This document shows positions 18,921 to 27,266 of a DNA stretch of 64,000 nucleotides, piece by piece. The position numbers and the translations under genes are program-made. Numbering within the stretch: position 1 is the stretch's first letter; every line of letters starts with the position of its first letter. Origin of the DNA: Pseudomonas putida S13.1.2 (lineage in GTDB: Bacteria; Pseudomonadota; Gammaproteobacteria; Pseudomonadales; Pseudomonadaceae). A model generated the notes under the pieces. It saw only the letters and a list, made by a program, of their open reading frames with translations, did not search any database and was not told the DNA's origin. The stretch is taken from contig NZ_CP010979.1 of NCBI RefSeq assembly GCF_000498395.2, positions 1,116,001 to 1,180,000 on the forward strand, read 5' to 3'.

Positions 18921-20294
18921 TCAGGTCACCACTTGGTAGCAAGGGACATACGCCGCGCCGCCCGGCAGCTTCATGCGGTGCTGGTCGACGAAGGCCTGCA
19001 GCAGCCGGCCCAGTGGGTCCAGCACAGCGCTGTCCCCGCGGATCTGGTACGGCCCGTGCTCTTCGATCAGGCGGATGCCCTTGTCCTTCACGTTACCCGC
19101 TACTACGCCGGAAAACGCCCGGCGCAGGTTGGCAGCCAGTTCATGGGGTGGCAGCTCGCGGCGCAGGTCCAGCTCGGCCATGGCCTGGTGGGTCGGGTCG
19201 AACGGGCGCTGGAAGCTCTCTTCGATCTTCAGCAGCCAGTTGAAGTGGAAGGCGTCGTTGCGCTCACGGCGGAACTGCTTGACCTCCTTGAGCCCTTCGA
19301 CCATGTGCCGGGCAACTTCGGCCGGGTCATCAATGATGATTTCGTATAAGCGGTGCGCCGCCTCGCCCAGGGTGGCGCCGACGAAGGCATGCAATTGTTG
19401 CAGGTATGGCTCGGCGCTGCGCGGGCCGGTGAGCACGACCGGGAACGGCACGTCGTGGTTGTCCGGGTGCATGAGGATGCCCAGCAGGTAGAGGAACTCC
19501 TCGGCCGTGCCGGCACCGCCCGGGAAGATGATGATGCCGTGACCGACACGCACGAAGGCTTCCAGGCGCTTTTCGATGTCCGGCAGGATCACCAGCTCGT
19601 TGACGATCGGGTTGGGCGCCTCGGCGGCGATGATGCCCGGCTCGGTCAGGCCCAGGTAGCGGCTGCCATGCATGCGCTGCTTGGCGTGGGCGATGGTGGC
19701 GCCTTTCATCGGCCCCTTCATCACGCCAGGGCCACAGCCGGTGCACACGTCCAGCTTGCGCAGGCCCAGTTCGTGGCCGACCTTCTTGGTGTACTGGTAT
19801 TCCTCGGTGCTGATCGAGTGGCCGCCCCAGCACACCACCATCTTCGGCTCCACGCCCGGGCGCAGGGTGCGCGCATTGCGCAGCAGGTGGAACACGTAAT
19901 CGGTGATGCCCTGGGAGCTTTCCAGGTCGATACGCTGGCTGGCCAGCTCGCTCTCGGTGTAGACGATATCGCGCAGGGCGCTGAACAGCATTTCACGGGT
20001 ACTGGCGATCATTTCGCCATCGACGAAGGCGTCGGCCGGGGCATTCTGCAGCTCCAGGCGCACGCCGCGGTCCTGTTGGTGGATTTTAACCTCGAAGTCC
20101 TTATAGGCCTCGAGGATAGTCTTGGCATTGTCGACATGGGCGCCGGTGTTGAGGATGGCCAGGGCGCACTGGCGGAACAGGGTGTAGAGGCTACCGGTAC
20201 CGACTTCACTCAGTTGCTGCACTTCACGTTGTGACAGCGTTTCCAGGCTGCCTTTGGGGCTGACGGATGCATTGATGACATTGCGTTGAGGCAT
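18921..20294 (-). CDS. ppnN: Pyrimidine/purine nucleotide 5'-monophosphate nucleosidase
   Basis: This 457-residue enzyme of the LOG/YgdH family splits nucleoside monophosphates to base and ribose 5-phosphate; in E. coli it is stimulated by (p)ppGpp. The Rossmann core carries the LOG signature PGGAGTAEEFLYLLG, and CTGCGPGVMKGPMKGA is also conserved. The N-terminal and C-terminal extensions of PpnN are both present, and the length matches E. coli PpnN (454). It is monocistronic and bordered by the long inverted repeat at its 3' end. Confidence 0.93.
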   Translation of the reverse strand: MPQRNVINASVSPKGSLETLSQREVQQLSEVGTGSLYTLFRQCALAILNTGAHVDNAKTILEAYKDFEVKIHQQDRGVRLELQNAPADAFVDGEMIASTREMLFSALRDIVYTESELASQRIDLESSQGITDYVFHLLRNARTLRPGVEPKMVVCWGGHSISTEEYQYTKKVGHELGLRKLDVCTGCGPGVMKGPMKGATIAHAKQRMHGSRYLGLTEPGIIAAEAPNPIVNELVILPDIEKRLEAFVRVGHGIIIFPGGAGTAEEFLYLLGILMHPDNHDVPFPVVLTGPRSAEPYLQQLHAFVGATLGEAAHRLYEIIIDDPAEVARHMVEGLKEVKQFRRERNDAFHFNWLLKIEESFQRPFDPTHQAMAELDLRRELPPHELAANLRRAFSGVVAGNVKDKGIRLIEEHGPYQIRGDSAVLDPLGRLLQAFVDQHRMKLPGGAAYVPCYQVVT

Positions 20295-20387
20295 CTAAGT
20301 CTTTCCTGTGCGGGTAAAACATCCTTCTTTGACAACACCATACCGAGAAATGTGGACGGCAACGAGGGGGCTGGTGAAAAAGCTTGA

Positions 20388-20482
20388 GACCGGGTTGGCT
20401 TCTTCGCGGGCTTGCCCGCTCTCACAGGTACAGTGCAGATCCCTGTGGGAGCGGGCAAGCCCGCGAAGAAGCCAACCCGGTC
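20388..20482. repeat. REPIN, GCGGGC variant, nearly perfect 40-bp arms
   Basis: Arms 20388-20427 (GACCGGGTTGGCTTCTTCGC...) and 20443-20482 are complementary over 40 bases apart from a CTCTCACAG/CTGTGGGAG mismatch. It lies between the 5' end of ppnN and the 3' end of the YeiH gene. Confidence 0.85.
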
Positions 20483-20487
20483 CCGAT

Positions 20488-21549
20488 TTATCCCAACAGC
20501 TTCTGCACGCCAAGGGTAATCGCCAATCCACCACCTACCAGCCACAGATTCAGAATCGCACCGGTAGCCAGCGCCTTTGGCCCGGCCTGGCGGATCTGGC
20601 TGAGGCGCGTCTCCATCCCCAACGCAGTCATGGCCATGGTCAAGGCAAAAGTGTCGAGGCTGTTGACCGCTTGCGTCACGCTACCTGGCAATACCTGCAG
20701 GGAATTCACCAGGACCAGCGCGAGGAAGCCGAAGGCAAACCACGGCATCGCAATGCGCCCATTGCCCTGCGCCTGGCCGGCCTTGCGCGAGCGGCTGATC
20801 CACAGGCCTACCACCAGCAGTACCGGCACCAGCAGCATCACCCGGGTCATCTTGACGATGGTGGCGATATGAGTGGCTTCAGGGCTGACGTTACTGGCTG
20901 CGCCCACCACCTGGGCGACTTCGTGGATGGTGCCACCCAGGAAAAGCCCGGCGCCCAGGGTGTCCAGGTGCAGCCAGCCGGCATTGATGGCCAGCGGGTA
21001 GAGGAACATCGACAAGGTGCCGAACAGCACCACGCTGCCGACGGCCATGGCGCTCTTGTGCGGGGCACTGCGCAGTGCCGATTCGAAGGCCAGCACGGCG
21101 GCGGCGCCACAGATGGCGCTGCCAGCGGCGGTCAGCAGGGCAGTGTCGCGGTCAAGCTTGAACAGCTTCATACCACACCACAGGCCGATCAGCAGGGTGC
21201 TGGACACCACCAGCAACGACACGAGCAGCCCCGACCAGCCGACTTCGGCGATTTCCTGCAGGCTGACCCGCAGGCCAAAGAAGGCCACGGCAATGCGCAG
21301 CAGGCCGCGGGCCGAAAAGTTTATGCCGGCAGCCCAGCTGGCCGGTACTCCATCGCGCAAGGCATTGCCGTACAGCGCGCCGGCGACGATGCCGACGATC
21401 AACGGGCTGATGCCCAGGTTGGCGATGGCAGGCAAGGCCGCCAGCTGAGTGACCGCAAGCGCAAAAAGCGCGACGAACAGGATGCCGTTGAGCCGCCCTC
21501 GGGTAGAGAGGGTAGGCGAATAAGCGGGGTGGGACGGAACCGTGGCCAT
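20488..21549 (-). CDS. YeiH/UPF0324-family putative exporter
   Basis: This 353-residue inner-membrane protein has about ten hydrophobic segments and the YeiH features GISPLIVGIVAGALYGN and AICGAAAVLAFESALRS. The family is often annotated as a putative sulfate exporter, but its substrate is not settled. It is divergent from a LysR gene, as yeiH is from yeiE in E. coli. The start at 21549 has a GGAGGACTC-like ribosome site. Confidence 0.88.
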   Translation of the reverse strand: MATVPSHPAYSPTLSTRGRLNGILFVALFALAVTQLAALPAIANLGISPLIVGIVAGALYGNALRDGVPASWAAGINFSARGLLRIAVAFFGLRVSLQEIAEVGWSGLLVSLLVVSSTLLIGLWCGMKLFKLDRDTALLTAAGSAICGAAAVLAFESALRSAPHKSAMAVGSVVLFGTLSMFLYPLAINAGWLHLDTLGAGLFLGGTIHEVAQVVGAASNVSPEATHIATIVKMTRVMLLVPVLLVVGLWISRSRKAGQAQGNGRIAMPWFAFGFLALVLVNSLQVLPGSVTQAVNSLDTFALTMAMTALGMETRLSQIRQAGPKALATGAILNLWLVGGGLAITLGVQKLLG

Positions 21550-21595
21550 GTGAGTCCTCCGGAAAGGTGTTTCGACAAGGCCTACGTTAATCTGG

Positions 21596-21609
21596 TTATA
21601 AGCTTATAA
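21596..21609. promoter_or_regulatory. Perfect palindrome in the YeiH/LysR intergenic region
   Basis: TTATAAGCTTATAA is a perfect 14-bp palindrome lying between the divergent starts (21549 and 21661). It is a candidate LysR operator, and it also offers TATAA-type -10 sequences on both strands. Confidence 0.4.
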
Positions 21610-21660
21610 AAAATCGTAATTTGGAATGGCAAATATCCGTTTAGCTGATATTTTTAAATC

Positions 21661-22548
21661 ATGACCCCAGAACAACTGATAACGTTTGCCACTGTCGCCG
21701 AGCACGGCAACATCAGCCATGCGGCCCAGGCGCTGCACCTGTCGCAGCCGGCGGTGTCCGGCCAGCTCAAGCTGCTGCAGGAGGCTTTTGGCGAGCCGCT
21801 GTATCAGCGTGCCGGCCGGGGGGTGAGGTTGACGGCAGCCGGCGAGCAATTGCTGGCCCATGCCGAGCGCCTGCGCGAAACCTTCCGCCAGGCCCAGGCA
21901 CTGCGCGAGGCCATGCGTGGCCTGGAGCGCGGTACCTTGCGTATCGGTGCCAGTACCACACCTGCCAGCTACCTGCTGCCTTACCTGATTGCTGACTTCC
22001 ATGCCCGCCACCCGGACGTGCTGGTCACTACATCGCACGGCAACACGGCGGAGATCGTCGCTGCACTGGGCAGTGTCGACATCGCCCTGATCGAAGGGCC
22101 GCCTGGGCAGGAGCTGCCCTTGGGCACGCAAGTGACGGCCTGGCGTGAGGACGAAATCGTTGCCATCGTGCCCAGTGGTCATCCGCTGGCGGGCAGTGAC
22201 CAGCAGGCCTTGGCGTCGCTGGGTGCTTACCCGTTGGTGCTGCGCGAGAGCGGCTCGGGGGTGCGGCAGATTGTCGAGCGGGCGTTTGCCCGTGATGGGG
22301 TGGCGATGCGCGTAGCGCTGGAAATTGCCGGGGTGGAAGGGGTGAAGGAGGCGGTGCGTGCGGGGATGGGTGTTGGCTTTGTGTCGGCGATGTCCATCCG
22401 CCATGAGGATGGGGCGCTGCACAGGTTGCAGGTTGCGCCGCAGCCTTTGGTCAGGCGGTTTACCATTCTGATGCCGCATGCCGCGACGCCATCGCGGGCG
22501 GCGGCGCGGTTTCTTGAGGTGTGTGTGGGTATGCAAGAGGTCGGTTGA
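21661..22548 (+). CDS. LysR-family regulator, divergent from YeiH (YeiE-like)
   Basis: This 295-residue regulator has an N-terminal HTH (GNISHAAQALHLSQPAVSGQL, residues 17-37) and a LysR effector domain. The gene arrangement and family (CysB/YeiE/CysR-like) suggest that it controls the divergent YeiH exporter. The start is ATG at 21661 in an AT-rich leader with no strong ribosome site. Confidence 0.9.
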   Translation: MTPEQLITFATVAEHGNISHAAQALHLSQPAVSGQLKLLQEAFGEPLYQRAGRGVRLTAAGEQLLAHAERLRETFRQAQALREAMRGLERGTLRIGASTTPASYLLPYLIADFHARHPDVLVTTSHGNTAEIVAALGSVDIALIEGPPGQELPLGTQVTAWREDEIVAIVPSGHPLAGSDQQALASLGAYPLVLRESGSGVRQIVERAFARDGVAMRVALEIAGVEGVKEAVRAGMGVGFVSAMSIRHEDGALHRLQVAPQPLVRRFTILMPHAATPSRAAARFLEVCVGMQEVG

Positions 22549-22552
22549 CTGT

Positions 22553-22651
22553 GCCGGCCTTTTCGCGGCACAAGGCCGCTCCTACAGGGAGTGCGCAGCA
22601 TTCAATGGCTTTGTACATGCAGGAGCGGCCTTGTGCCGCGAAGAGGCCGGT
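22553..22651. repeat. REPIN, GCGGCA variant, between convergent genes
   Basis: Arms 22553-22587 (GCCGGCCTTTTCGCGGCACA...CTCCTACAGG) and 22618-22650 (...TTGTGCCGCGAAGAGGCC). Confidence 0.8.
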
Positions 22652-22661
22652 GCAGGCGCCC

Positions 22662-23861
22662 TCAATTCAAATGAAAGACATGCTTCAGATAAGCAACAAA
22701 ATTCTCGTCCCGGCACTGCGTCTTGCCCGGGCTGTCGGAAATCTTCGCCACTGGCGCCCCATTACAGCCGGTCATCTTGATCACCATGTTCATCGGCTCA
22801 ACCCCCGGGATATCACACGTGAGCTTGGTACCAATGCCAAAGCTCACATTGATCCGTTCATGCAACGCCCGGTACAGCCCCAGCGCCTTGGCAAAATCCA
22901 GCCCGTCGGAAAAGATCAGGGTCTTGCTCCTCGGGTCGATCCCCAGCCGCTCATAGTGGGCAATGGCTTTTTCTGCCCACGCCAGTGGATCGCCCGAGTC
23001 GTGCCGCAAGCCATCGAACAGCTTGGCGAAGTACAGATCGAAATCGCCAATGAAGGTATCCATGGTGATGCAGTCGGTTAACGCAATACCCAACAGCCCG
23101 CGGTACTCTCTTACCCAGCATTCCAGCGCAGCGGCCTGGCTGTCGACCAGGCGTGGGCCGAGCTGCTGGTGGGCCATGAACCATTCGTGGGCCATGGTGC
23201 CGAGTGGCTTGAGCTCGAACTCGCGGGCCAGGTGCACATTGCTGGTGCCGACGAAGCGCCCGGGGAAATCGTGCTTGAGGATGTGCACCACCTCTTCCTG
23301 CACGCGGTAGGAGAAGCGCCGCCGGGTACCGAAGTCCGCCAGCTGGAAGCCGGCCAGCTCATCGGCGCTGGCCTCGGCTTTGAGCCAGTCCAGCTTCTGG
23401 TACAGGCGTTCGCCCACTTGCTCGATCACCACTTCGCGATAGCGGTAGCGGTTGCGGACTTCGCTGATGATCGCCAGCAGCGGGATCTCATAGAGGATCA
23501 CGTGCAACCACGGCCCACGTACGCGGATTGCCAGTTGCCCGGCGCCATCCAGGCCCACCTGGACATAGCGCAGGTTGAAGCGAAACAGGCTGAGGAAGCG
23601 AATGAAGTCCGGTTTGAGGAAGGGGATTTTTTCCAGATAGGCCAGTTGGTCGTGGGTGACGGTAACCTCGGCCAGTTGCTCCACCTGATAGCGGATCTCG
23701 GCCAGGTAGGGGGAAAGGTCTTCGCCATTGCGGCAGCGAAACTCCCATTCCACCTCGGCGTTGGGGTAGTTGTGCAGCACTGCCTGCATCATGGTGATCT
23801 TGTAGAAGTCGGTGTCCAGCAGGTTCTGGATGATGCGTGGGCCAAAAACACTGTCGCTCAT
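22662..23861 (-). CDS. pncB: Nicotinate phosphoribosyltransferase
   Basis: This 399-residue enzyme joins nicotinate to PRPP with ATP hydrolysis to give nicotinate mononucleotide, the second step of NAD salvage. Sequence and length match bacterial PncB. The phosphorylated His region is visible in [13 protein letters not shown], and the PRPP site region in [14 protein letters not shown]. Its ATG overlaps the pncA stop by 4 bp (ATGA), so the two are translationally coupled. Likely NrtR-controlled. Confidence 0.95.
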   Translation of the reverse strand: MSDSVFGPRIIQNLLDTDFYKITMMQAVLHNYPNAEVEWEFRCRNGEDLSPYLAEIRYQVEQLAEVTVTHDQLAYLEKIPFLKPDFIRFLSLFRFNLRYVQVGLDGAGQLAIRVRGPWLHVILYEIPLLAIISEVRNRYRYREVVIEQVGERLYQKLDWLKAEASADELAGFQLADFGTRRRFSYRVQEEVVHILKHDFPGRFVGTSNVHLAREFELKPLGTMAHEWFMAHQQLGPRLVDSQAAALECWVREYRGLLGIALTDCITMDTFIGDFDLYFAKLFDGLRHDSGDPLAWAEKAIAHYERLGIDPRSKTLIFSDGLDFAKALGLYRALHERINVSFGIGTKLTCDIPGVEPMNMVIKMTGCNGAPVAKISDSPGKTQCRDENFVAYLKHVFHLN

Positions 23862-24508
23862 GGGCGGTCTTCCTTGATCAGGGCAAGCTGGTGGTCAAGC
23901 GCGTGCTCGTCGCCGCAGAGGATCACGCCCTCGGCGGCCAACGCACCACACGCCTCGATGGCGCCGGCCTGGGTAAGCGCGCGGCAGGCCGGCAGGTACA
24001 GCAGCACCTGGAAGCCGGCCTGGCGCAATTGGCGGGCGGTGGTCTTGACGCAGTAGTCCAGGGCCAGGCCGCCGACGATCACCGCGCCCACCTGCTGCAC
24101 CTTGAGGTATTCGATCACCCCGGTAGAGCGGCGCTCGGCCAGGTCGTGGTAGCAGGCGCCGTAGGGGTGCAGGTCAGGTTCGACGCCTTTCCACACGAAG
24201 TAGTCATAGTCGATGGGAGCGGGCAGGCCGGGCAGCAGCGCGAAGCCCGGTGTGCCGGGGACGCAGTGGCTGACCCAGGTCAGGTCGGCGTTGGCCAGCT
24301 GCAGGGGTTGCAGCATGTGCGCAGGGTCGGCGACCACCCAGGCGGCGTTGGCCGGGTGCGCGTCCTTGCTGCCCAGACGCAGGTCGGCGCGCAAGGCCAT
24401 GGCGTTCAGGTCAGCCGCAATTTCGTCGCCTTCGGGCACGGGCAGCTCCAGCGGGGCGTTGGCAGTGAAGCCGTTTTGCGCGTCGACATCGAAACTGGCG
24501 ATCTTCAT
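23858..24508 (-). CDS. pncA: Nicotinamidase (isochorismatase-like)
   Basis: This 216-residue cysteine hydrolase converts nicotinamide to nicotinate and ammonia. The catalytic triad can be placed: Asp in FDVDAQNGF (residues 6-14), Lys in GSKDAHP (with the metal-binding Asp/His) and Cys in [13 protein letters not shown]. The ATG at 24508 has AAGGAGAACC upstream; an in-frame ATG 19 codons earlier would overlap the promoter and operator. It is the first gene of pncA-pncB, divergent from nrtR. Confidence 0.94.
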   Translation of the reverse strand: MKIASFDVDAQNGFTANAPLELPVPEGDEIAADLNAMALRADLRLGSKDAHPANAAWVVADPAHMLQPLQLANADLTWVSHCVPGTPGFALLPGLPAPIDYDYFVWKGVEPDLHPYGACYHDLAERRSTGVIEYLKVQQVGAVIVGGLALDYCVKTTARQLRQAGFQVLLYLPACRALTQAGAIEACGALAAEGVILCGDEHALDHQLALIKEDRP

Positions 24509-24534
24509 GGCGGTTCTCCTTGCTGGAATGGCTA

Positions 24535-24565
24535 TATAATTCACCTGGTGTATTAAGTATGTCAA
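24535..24565 (-). promoter_or_regulatory. NrtR operator within the pncAB promoter
   Basis: TAATTCACCTGGTGTATTA (24537-24555) is a 19-bp palindrome with only one mismatched pair besides the centre. On the minus strand TTGACA (24565-24560) followed after 18 bp by AATTAT gives a good promoter for pncA, with the palindrome between and over its elements. This is ideal repressor placement. TATAAT at 24535-24540 on the plus strand may serve nrtR. Confidence 0.75.
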
Positions 24566-24646
24566 GTGGCAAACGATATGGGGTTTGTGGTTGCCTTACT
24601 TAGATGCTCTGGTGGATTATTGCGCTACTGAACAAGGAGCTGCACG

Positions 24647-25351
24647 GTGAGTACAGTTGAAGTCCTGGCCAGTGTCGACATTGTCGCCCTGCGCCTGGCC
24701 CCTGATGCCCAGCATCTGCAAGTGTTGTTGCACCGTCGTGAGCGCGAGCCGCATGCCGGGCAATGGGCCTTGCCCGGGGTCATCGTAAATGGGCGTACCC
24801 CCGACACCAGTCTGGAAGATGCCGCCAGCCGGGCCCTGCACGAGAAAGCCCGGGTGCAACCGTGCTACATGGAGCAGGTGGGTACCGAGGGCAATGCATT
24901 CCGCGATCCACGAGGGTGGTCGTTGAGCACCTATTACCTGGCGTTGCTCGACCCCGCGCAGGCCGTCGAAGGCGAGCAACTGGCGTTTTTCGATCTGGAC
25001 AGTGTGCTGGGGCGCAAGGTGCTGTTGCCCTTTGACCACAACTTGCTGGTAGAGCGGGCCCGCGAACGGCTGGCGGCAAAGACGGTGTACAGCAGCCTGC
25101 CGCTTTACCTATTGGCGCAGAAGTTTACTGTGCAGGATGCGCTCGGGGCGGTGCAGGCCTGCCTGGGCCAGGCGGTGAACGGTACCTCTGTGCGCAAGCG
25201 TCTGGAGCGTTTACGCGAGCTGGGTTGGGTAAGGGATACCGGCGAGAAGCACCAGCCAAAACTGGGCCGGCCGCAGCAGTTGTACCAGTACACGCCGCAA
25301 GGGGAGCGGGCATTCATGTTTGACCGCAGTTTGTTACCTGAAGGCGGATAA
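24647..25351 (+). CDS. nrtR: NrtR, Nudix-related transcriptional regulator of NAD salvage
   Basis: This 234-residue repressor has an N-terminal ADP-ribose-binding Nudix-like domain (about 1-145) and a C-terminal winged HTH (about 150-225, GTSVRKRLERLRELGWV). Its Nudix box is degenerate (RALHEKA instead of REUXEEXG), as expected for a sensor without hydrolase activity. It starts with GTG at 24647 after AAGGAG. Being divergent from pncA-pncB with a palindrome between them is the classical NrtR arrangement. Confidence 0.93.
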   Translation: MSTVEVLASVDIVALRLAPDAQHLQVLLHRREREPHAGQWALPGVIVNGRTPDTSLEDAASRALHEKARVQPCYMEQVGTEGNAFRDPRGWSLSTYYLALLDPAQAVEGEQLAFFDLDSVLGRKVLLPFDHNLLVERARERLAAKTVYSSLPLYLLAQKFTVQDALGAVQACLGQAVNGTSVRKRLERLRELGWVRDTGEKHQPKLGRPQQLYQYTPQGERAFMFDRSLLPEGG

Positions 25352-25443
25352 CTGAAGGCCAGGCTGACCTGGCAGATCTACCAGTATCGACCCTGTAATC
25401 TAACCGTGTACTGTCAAACACCTCTGCCAAAGGTGACGATGGA

Positions 25444-26391
25444 ATGAGCACGATAGCTAACAAGGTCCCCAGTGTGCGCCTGTTCTACGCCAACACCAGG
25501 CTGGTTTGTTTGCTCGGTTTGGAAAACACGCGGTTAATGCGTGCTGATGGCAGGGCGCTAGCCCAGTTACAAACATCGGCCAGGCTGTTGCAAAGCGACG
25601 CAGCCAATACCGTAGTGGCAGCCCACGCTATTAACTTTCACGATTGCGAGGCTTATTCACCCTATGGTTTTTCGCCTGCCCAGAAAAAACTGGCAATGAT
25701 TGGTTTCACTGGCGAATGGCGTGATACACAGACGGGGTGCTATCCGTTGGGTAACGGGCATCGACTGTTCAGCCCGTCACTCAGGCGTTTGACAGGGCCT
25801 GACGTATTGAGCCCGTTTGACAGAGGAGGGCTGAATGCATACGCCTATTGCACAGGTGATCCCATCAATTACTCAGACCCTTCAGGTCAATTGAGAGTCA
25901 GCTTTTCTGGAATGGCTAAAACCTTGGGTGCAATGAAGAAGACCGGTGCTACTGCTCTGCTGCGGGAACATAATGCGCCTATGACGCTCAAACCATTTAT
26001 CCGACATTTAGCTCAAGAACCGTCTGATGTTAACGCTTTGCTGGACTTACCCGAAGGAAATAATCATGTATTCACAAAACTGTCCAAGGTTGAAGGGATA
26101 ATTCGCTTCCAACGGCCGGATGTTGATTTTGTTGCCAACTTTGTTCCGACCGTATCTGTGCACAAAGAAGGGCATGTCTTCGCAGTGAACAGAGGGCAGC
26201 TTCCCAGAGGGGTCAAGGGATACGAATACACATGGCATGGGAGATATAACAATACCCCTCTCTTTGCTATAAGGCGCCCTAGCTCCTCTAGCACTGATCC
26301 TTCGTTCAATGGCCCACCGCCTGAATACGTTCCACCGCCCTCTTATGAAGATGCGACAGCACAAGGGTTTGGCATCAGGACAGCAAGCTGA
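25444..26391 (+). CDS. Orphan Rhs-repeat-associated core protein with variable C-terminus
   Basis: This 315-residue protein resembles the last part of Rhs proteins without the preceding YD repeats. The core is at about residues 85-150 (TGEWRDTQTGCYPLGNG, LSPFDRGGLNAYAYCTGDP, DPSG). After it comes a unique domain of about 165 residues that I cannot identify, the place where Rhs proteins carry toxin or effector domains. The tail has two PPxY motifs (PPEY and PPSY within PPPEYVPPPSYED). Base composition is more AT-rich than its neighbours, suggesting transfer. I see no signal peptide, VgrG, PAAR or obvious immunity gene. Confidence 0.75.
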   Translation: MSTIANKVPSVRLFYANTRLVCLLGLENTRLMRADGRALAQLQTSARLLQSDAANTVVAAHAINFHDCEAYSPYGFSPAQKKLAMIGFTGEWRDTQTGCYPLGNGHRLFSPSLRRLTGPDVLSPFDRGGLNAYAYCTGDPINYSDPSGQLRVSFSGMAKTLGAMKKTGATALLREHNAPMTLKPFIRHLAQEPSDVNALLDLPEGNNHVFTKLSKVEGIIRFQRPDVDFVANFVPTVSVHKEGHVFAVNRGQLPRGVKGYEYTWHGRYNNTPLFAIRRPSSSSTDPSFNGPPPEYVPPPSYEDATAQGFGIRTAS

Positions 26392-26396
26392 TCATC

Positions 26397-26553
26397 CCCG
26401 CCGCCAGAATGGTCGCCAGCACGATCAACGCAGCCCCCGCCGCCATGCGCAAGCTCGGCTGGTCACCAAACAACCACCACGCGCCGATGATTGCGTACAC
26501 CGGCTCCAGCGCGATCTACACCGCGCTCGATCATGGCAATGAACGCCGGGAAG
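26397..26553 (-). pseudogene. Remnant of an EamA/DMT transporter gene
   Basis: The stretch 26400-26515 is closely similar to 34744-34852 in the intact EamA gene at 34685-35614, and 26518-26553 matches 35241-35276 almost base for base. The roughly 390 bp between these blocks in the intact gene are missing, as are its two ends. Nothing is translatable as a transporter. It lies directly after the Rhs-like gene. Confidence 0.8.
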
Positions 26554-26613
26554 TCATTCCAGCGCCTTTTCCGCTGTGTGGGATGCCGAGCGTGTTCGAA
26601 CAAGGCCCCGTCC

Positions 26614-26985
26614 TCAAACACTTGCCTTAGGCGATAGCTGTCGCTCAACAGCGTTCAGTAACTGGTCAACCGTCCAGGGTTTGGACAGGAACGTTGAACA
26701 CGCAGGCAGGCGAACGCCGGGATCAAGTTGGCCGGCCGACATCACGATCACGGCGGTATCAGGCCAACGATCAATGATCAGCTGGGCAAGATCCACGCCA
26801 TTGAGTTGGCCAGGCATCTGGATATCGGTCAATACAAGGTCCAGGTGGACCATTGTTTCCAGCACCGTTATCGCCTCATCGGCACAACTACAGCTGTGCA
26901 CGTCGAGGTCGAGCGATTCCAGCGCCTCGCAGGCGAGCATTCGGATCAACTCGTCATCCTCTACCACCAATACACTGCGAGCCAT
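26614..26985 (-). CDS. Single-domain response regulator (CheY-like)
   Basis: This 123-residue receiver domain has no output domain. The acidic pocket (VVEDDE), phosphoacceptor Asp (VLTDIQMPG), switch residue (VIVMSAG) and conserved Lys (LSKPW) are all present. The ATG at 26985 starts the receiver fold directly; an ATG at 27003 would add six residues. It is divergent from the histidine kinase gene at 27267 and is the natural partner. Signal output is unknown, possibly through another protein. Confidence 0.88.
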   Translation of the reverse strand: MARSVLVVEDDELIRMLACEALESLDLDVHSCSCADEAITVLETMVHLDLVLTDIQMPGQLNGVDLAQLIIDRWPDTAVIVMSAGQLDPGVRLPACSTFLSKPWTVDQLLNAVERQLSPKASV

Positions 26986-27266
26986 AATAAAAACCCCGAT
27001 CATGTAGCCATACGGCCAGCGGCCATGACCAGTGGTTTCACGCGGCTGACGGGTGGCGCTTGGGTTGCTGGCAAGCCCAGCGCTCTATACTTGCCCATTA
27101 CCGTCGGGCTTAGACGGTTTTCGTCATTGCCATCGATCCAGGATCGTTGGTAAATGAAGCCACGAAACTTTTTCGGTCCCGGCCCGGCACGTGCGCAGGG
27201 GCCACGGTGTCAAATGGCACGCTCGAAAATAATCTTTCCATATTGGCCAGCTGTGGATGAGAACCC

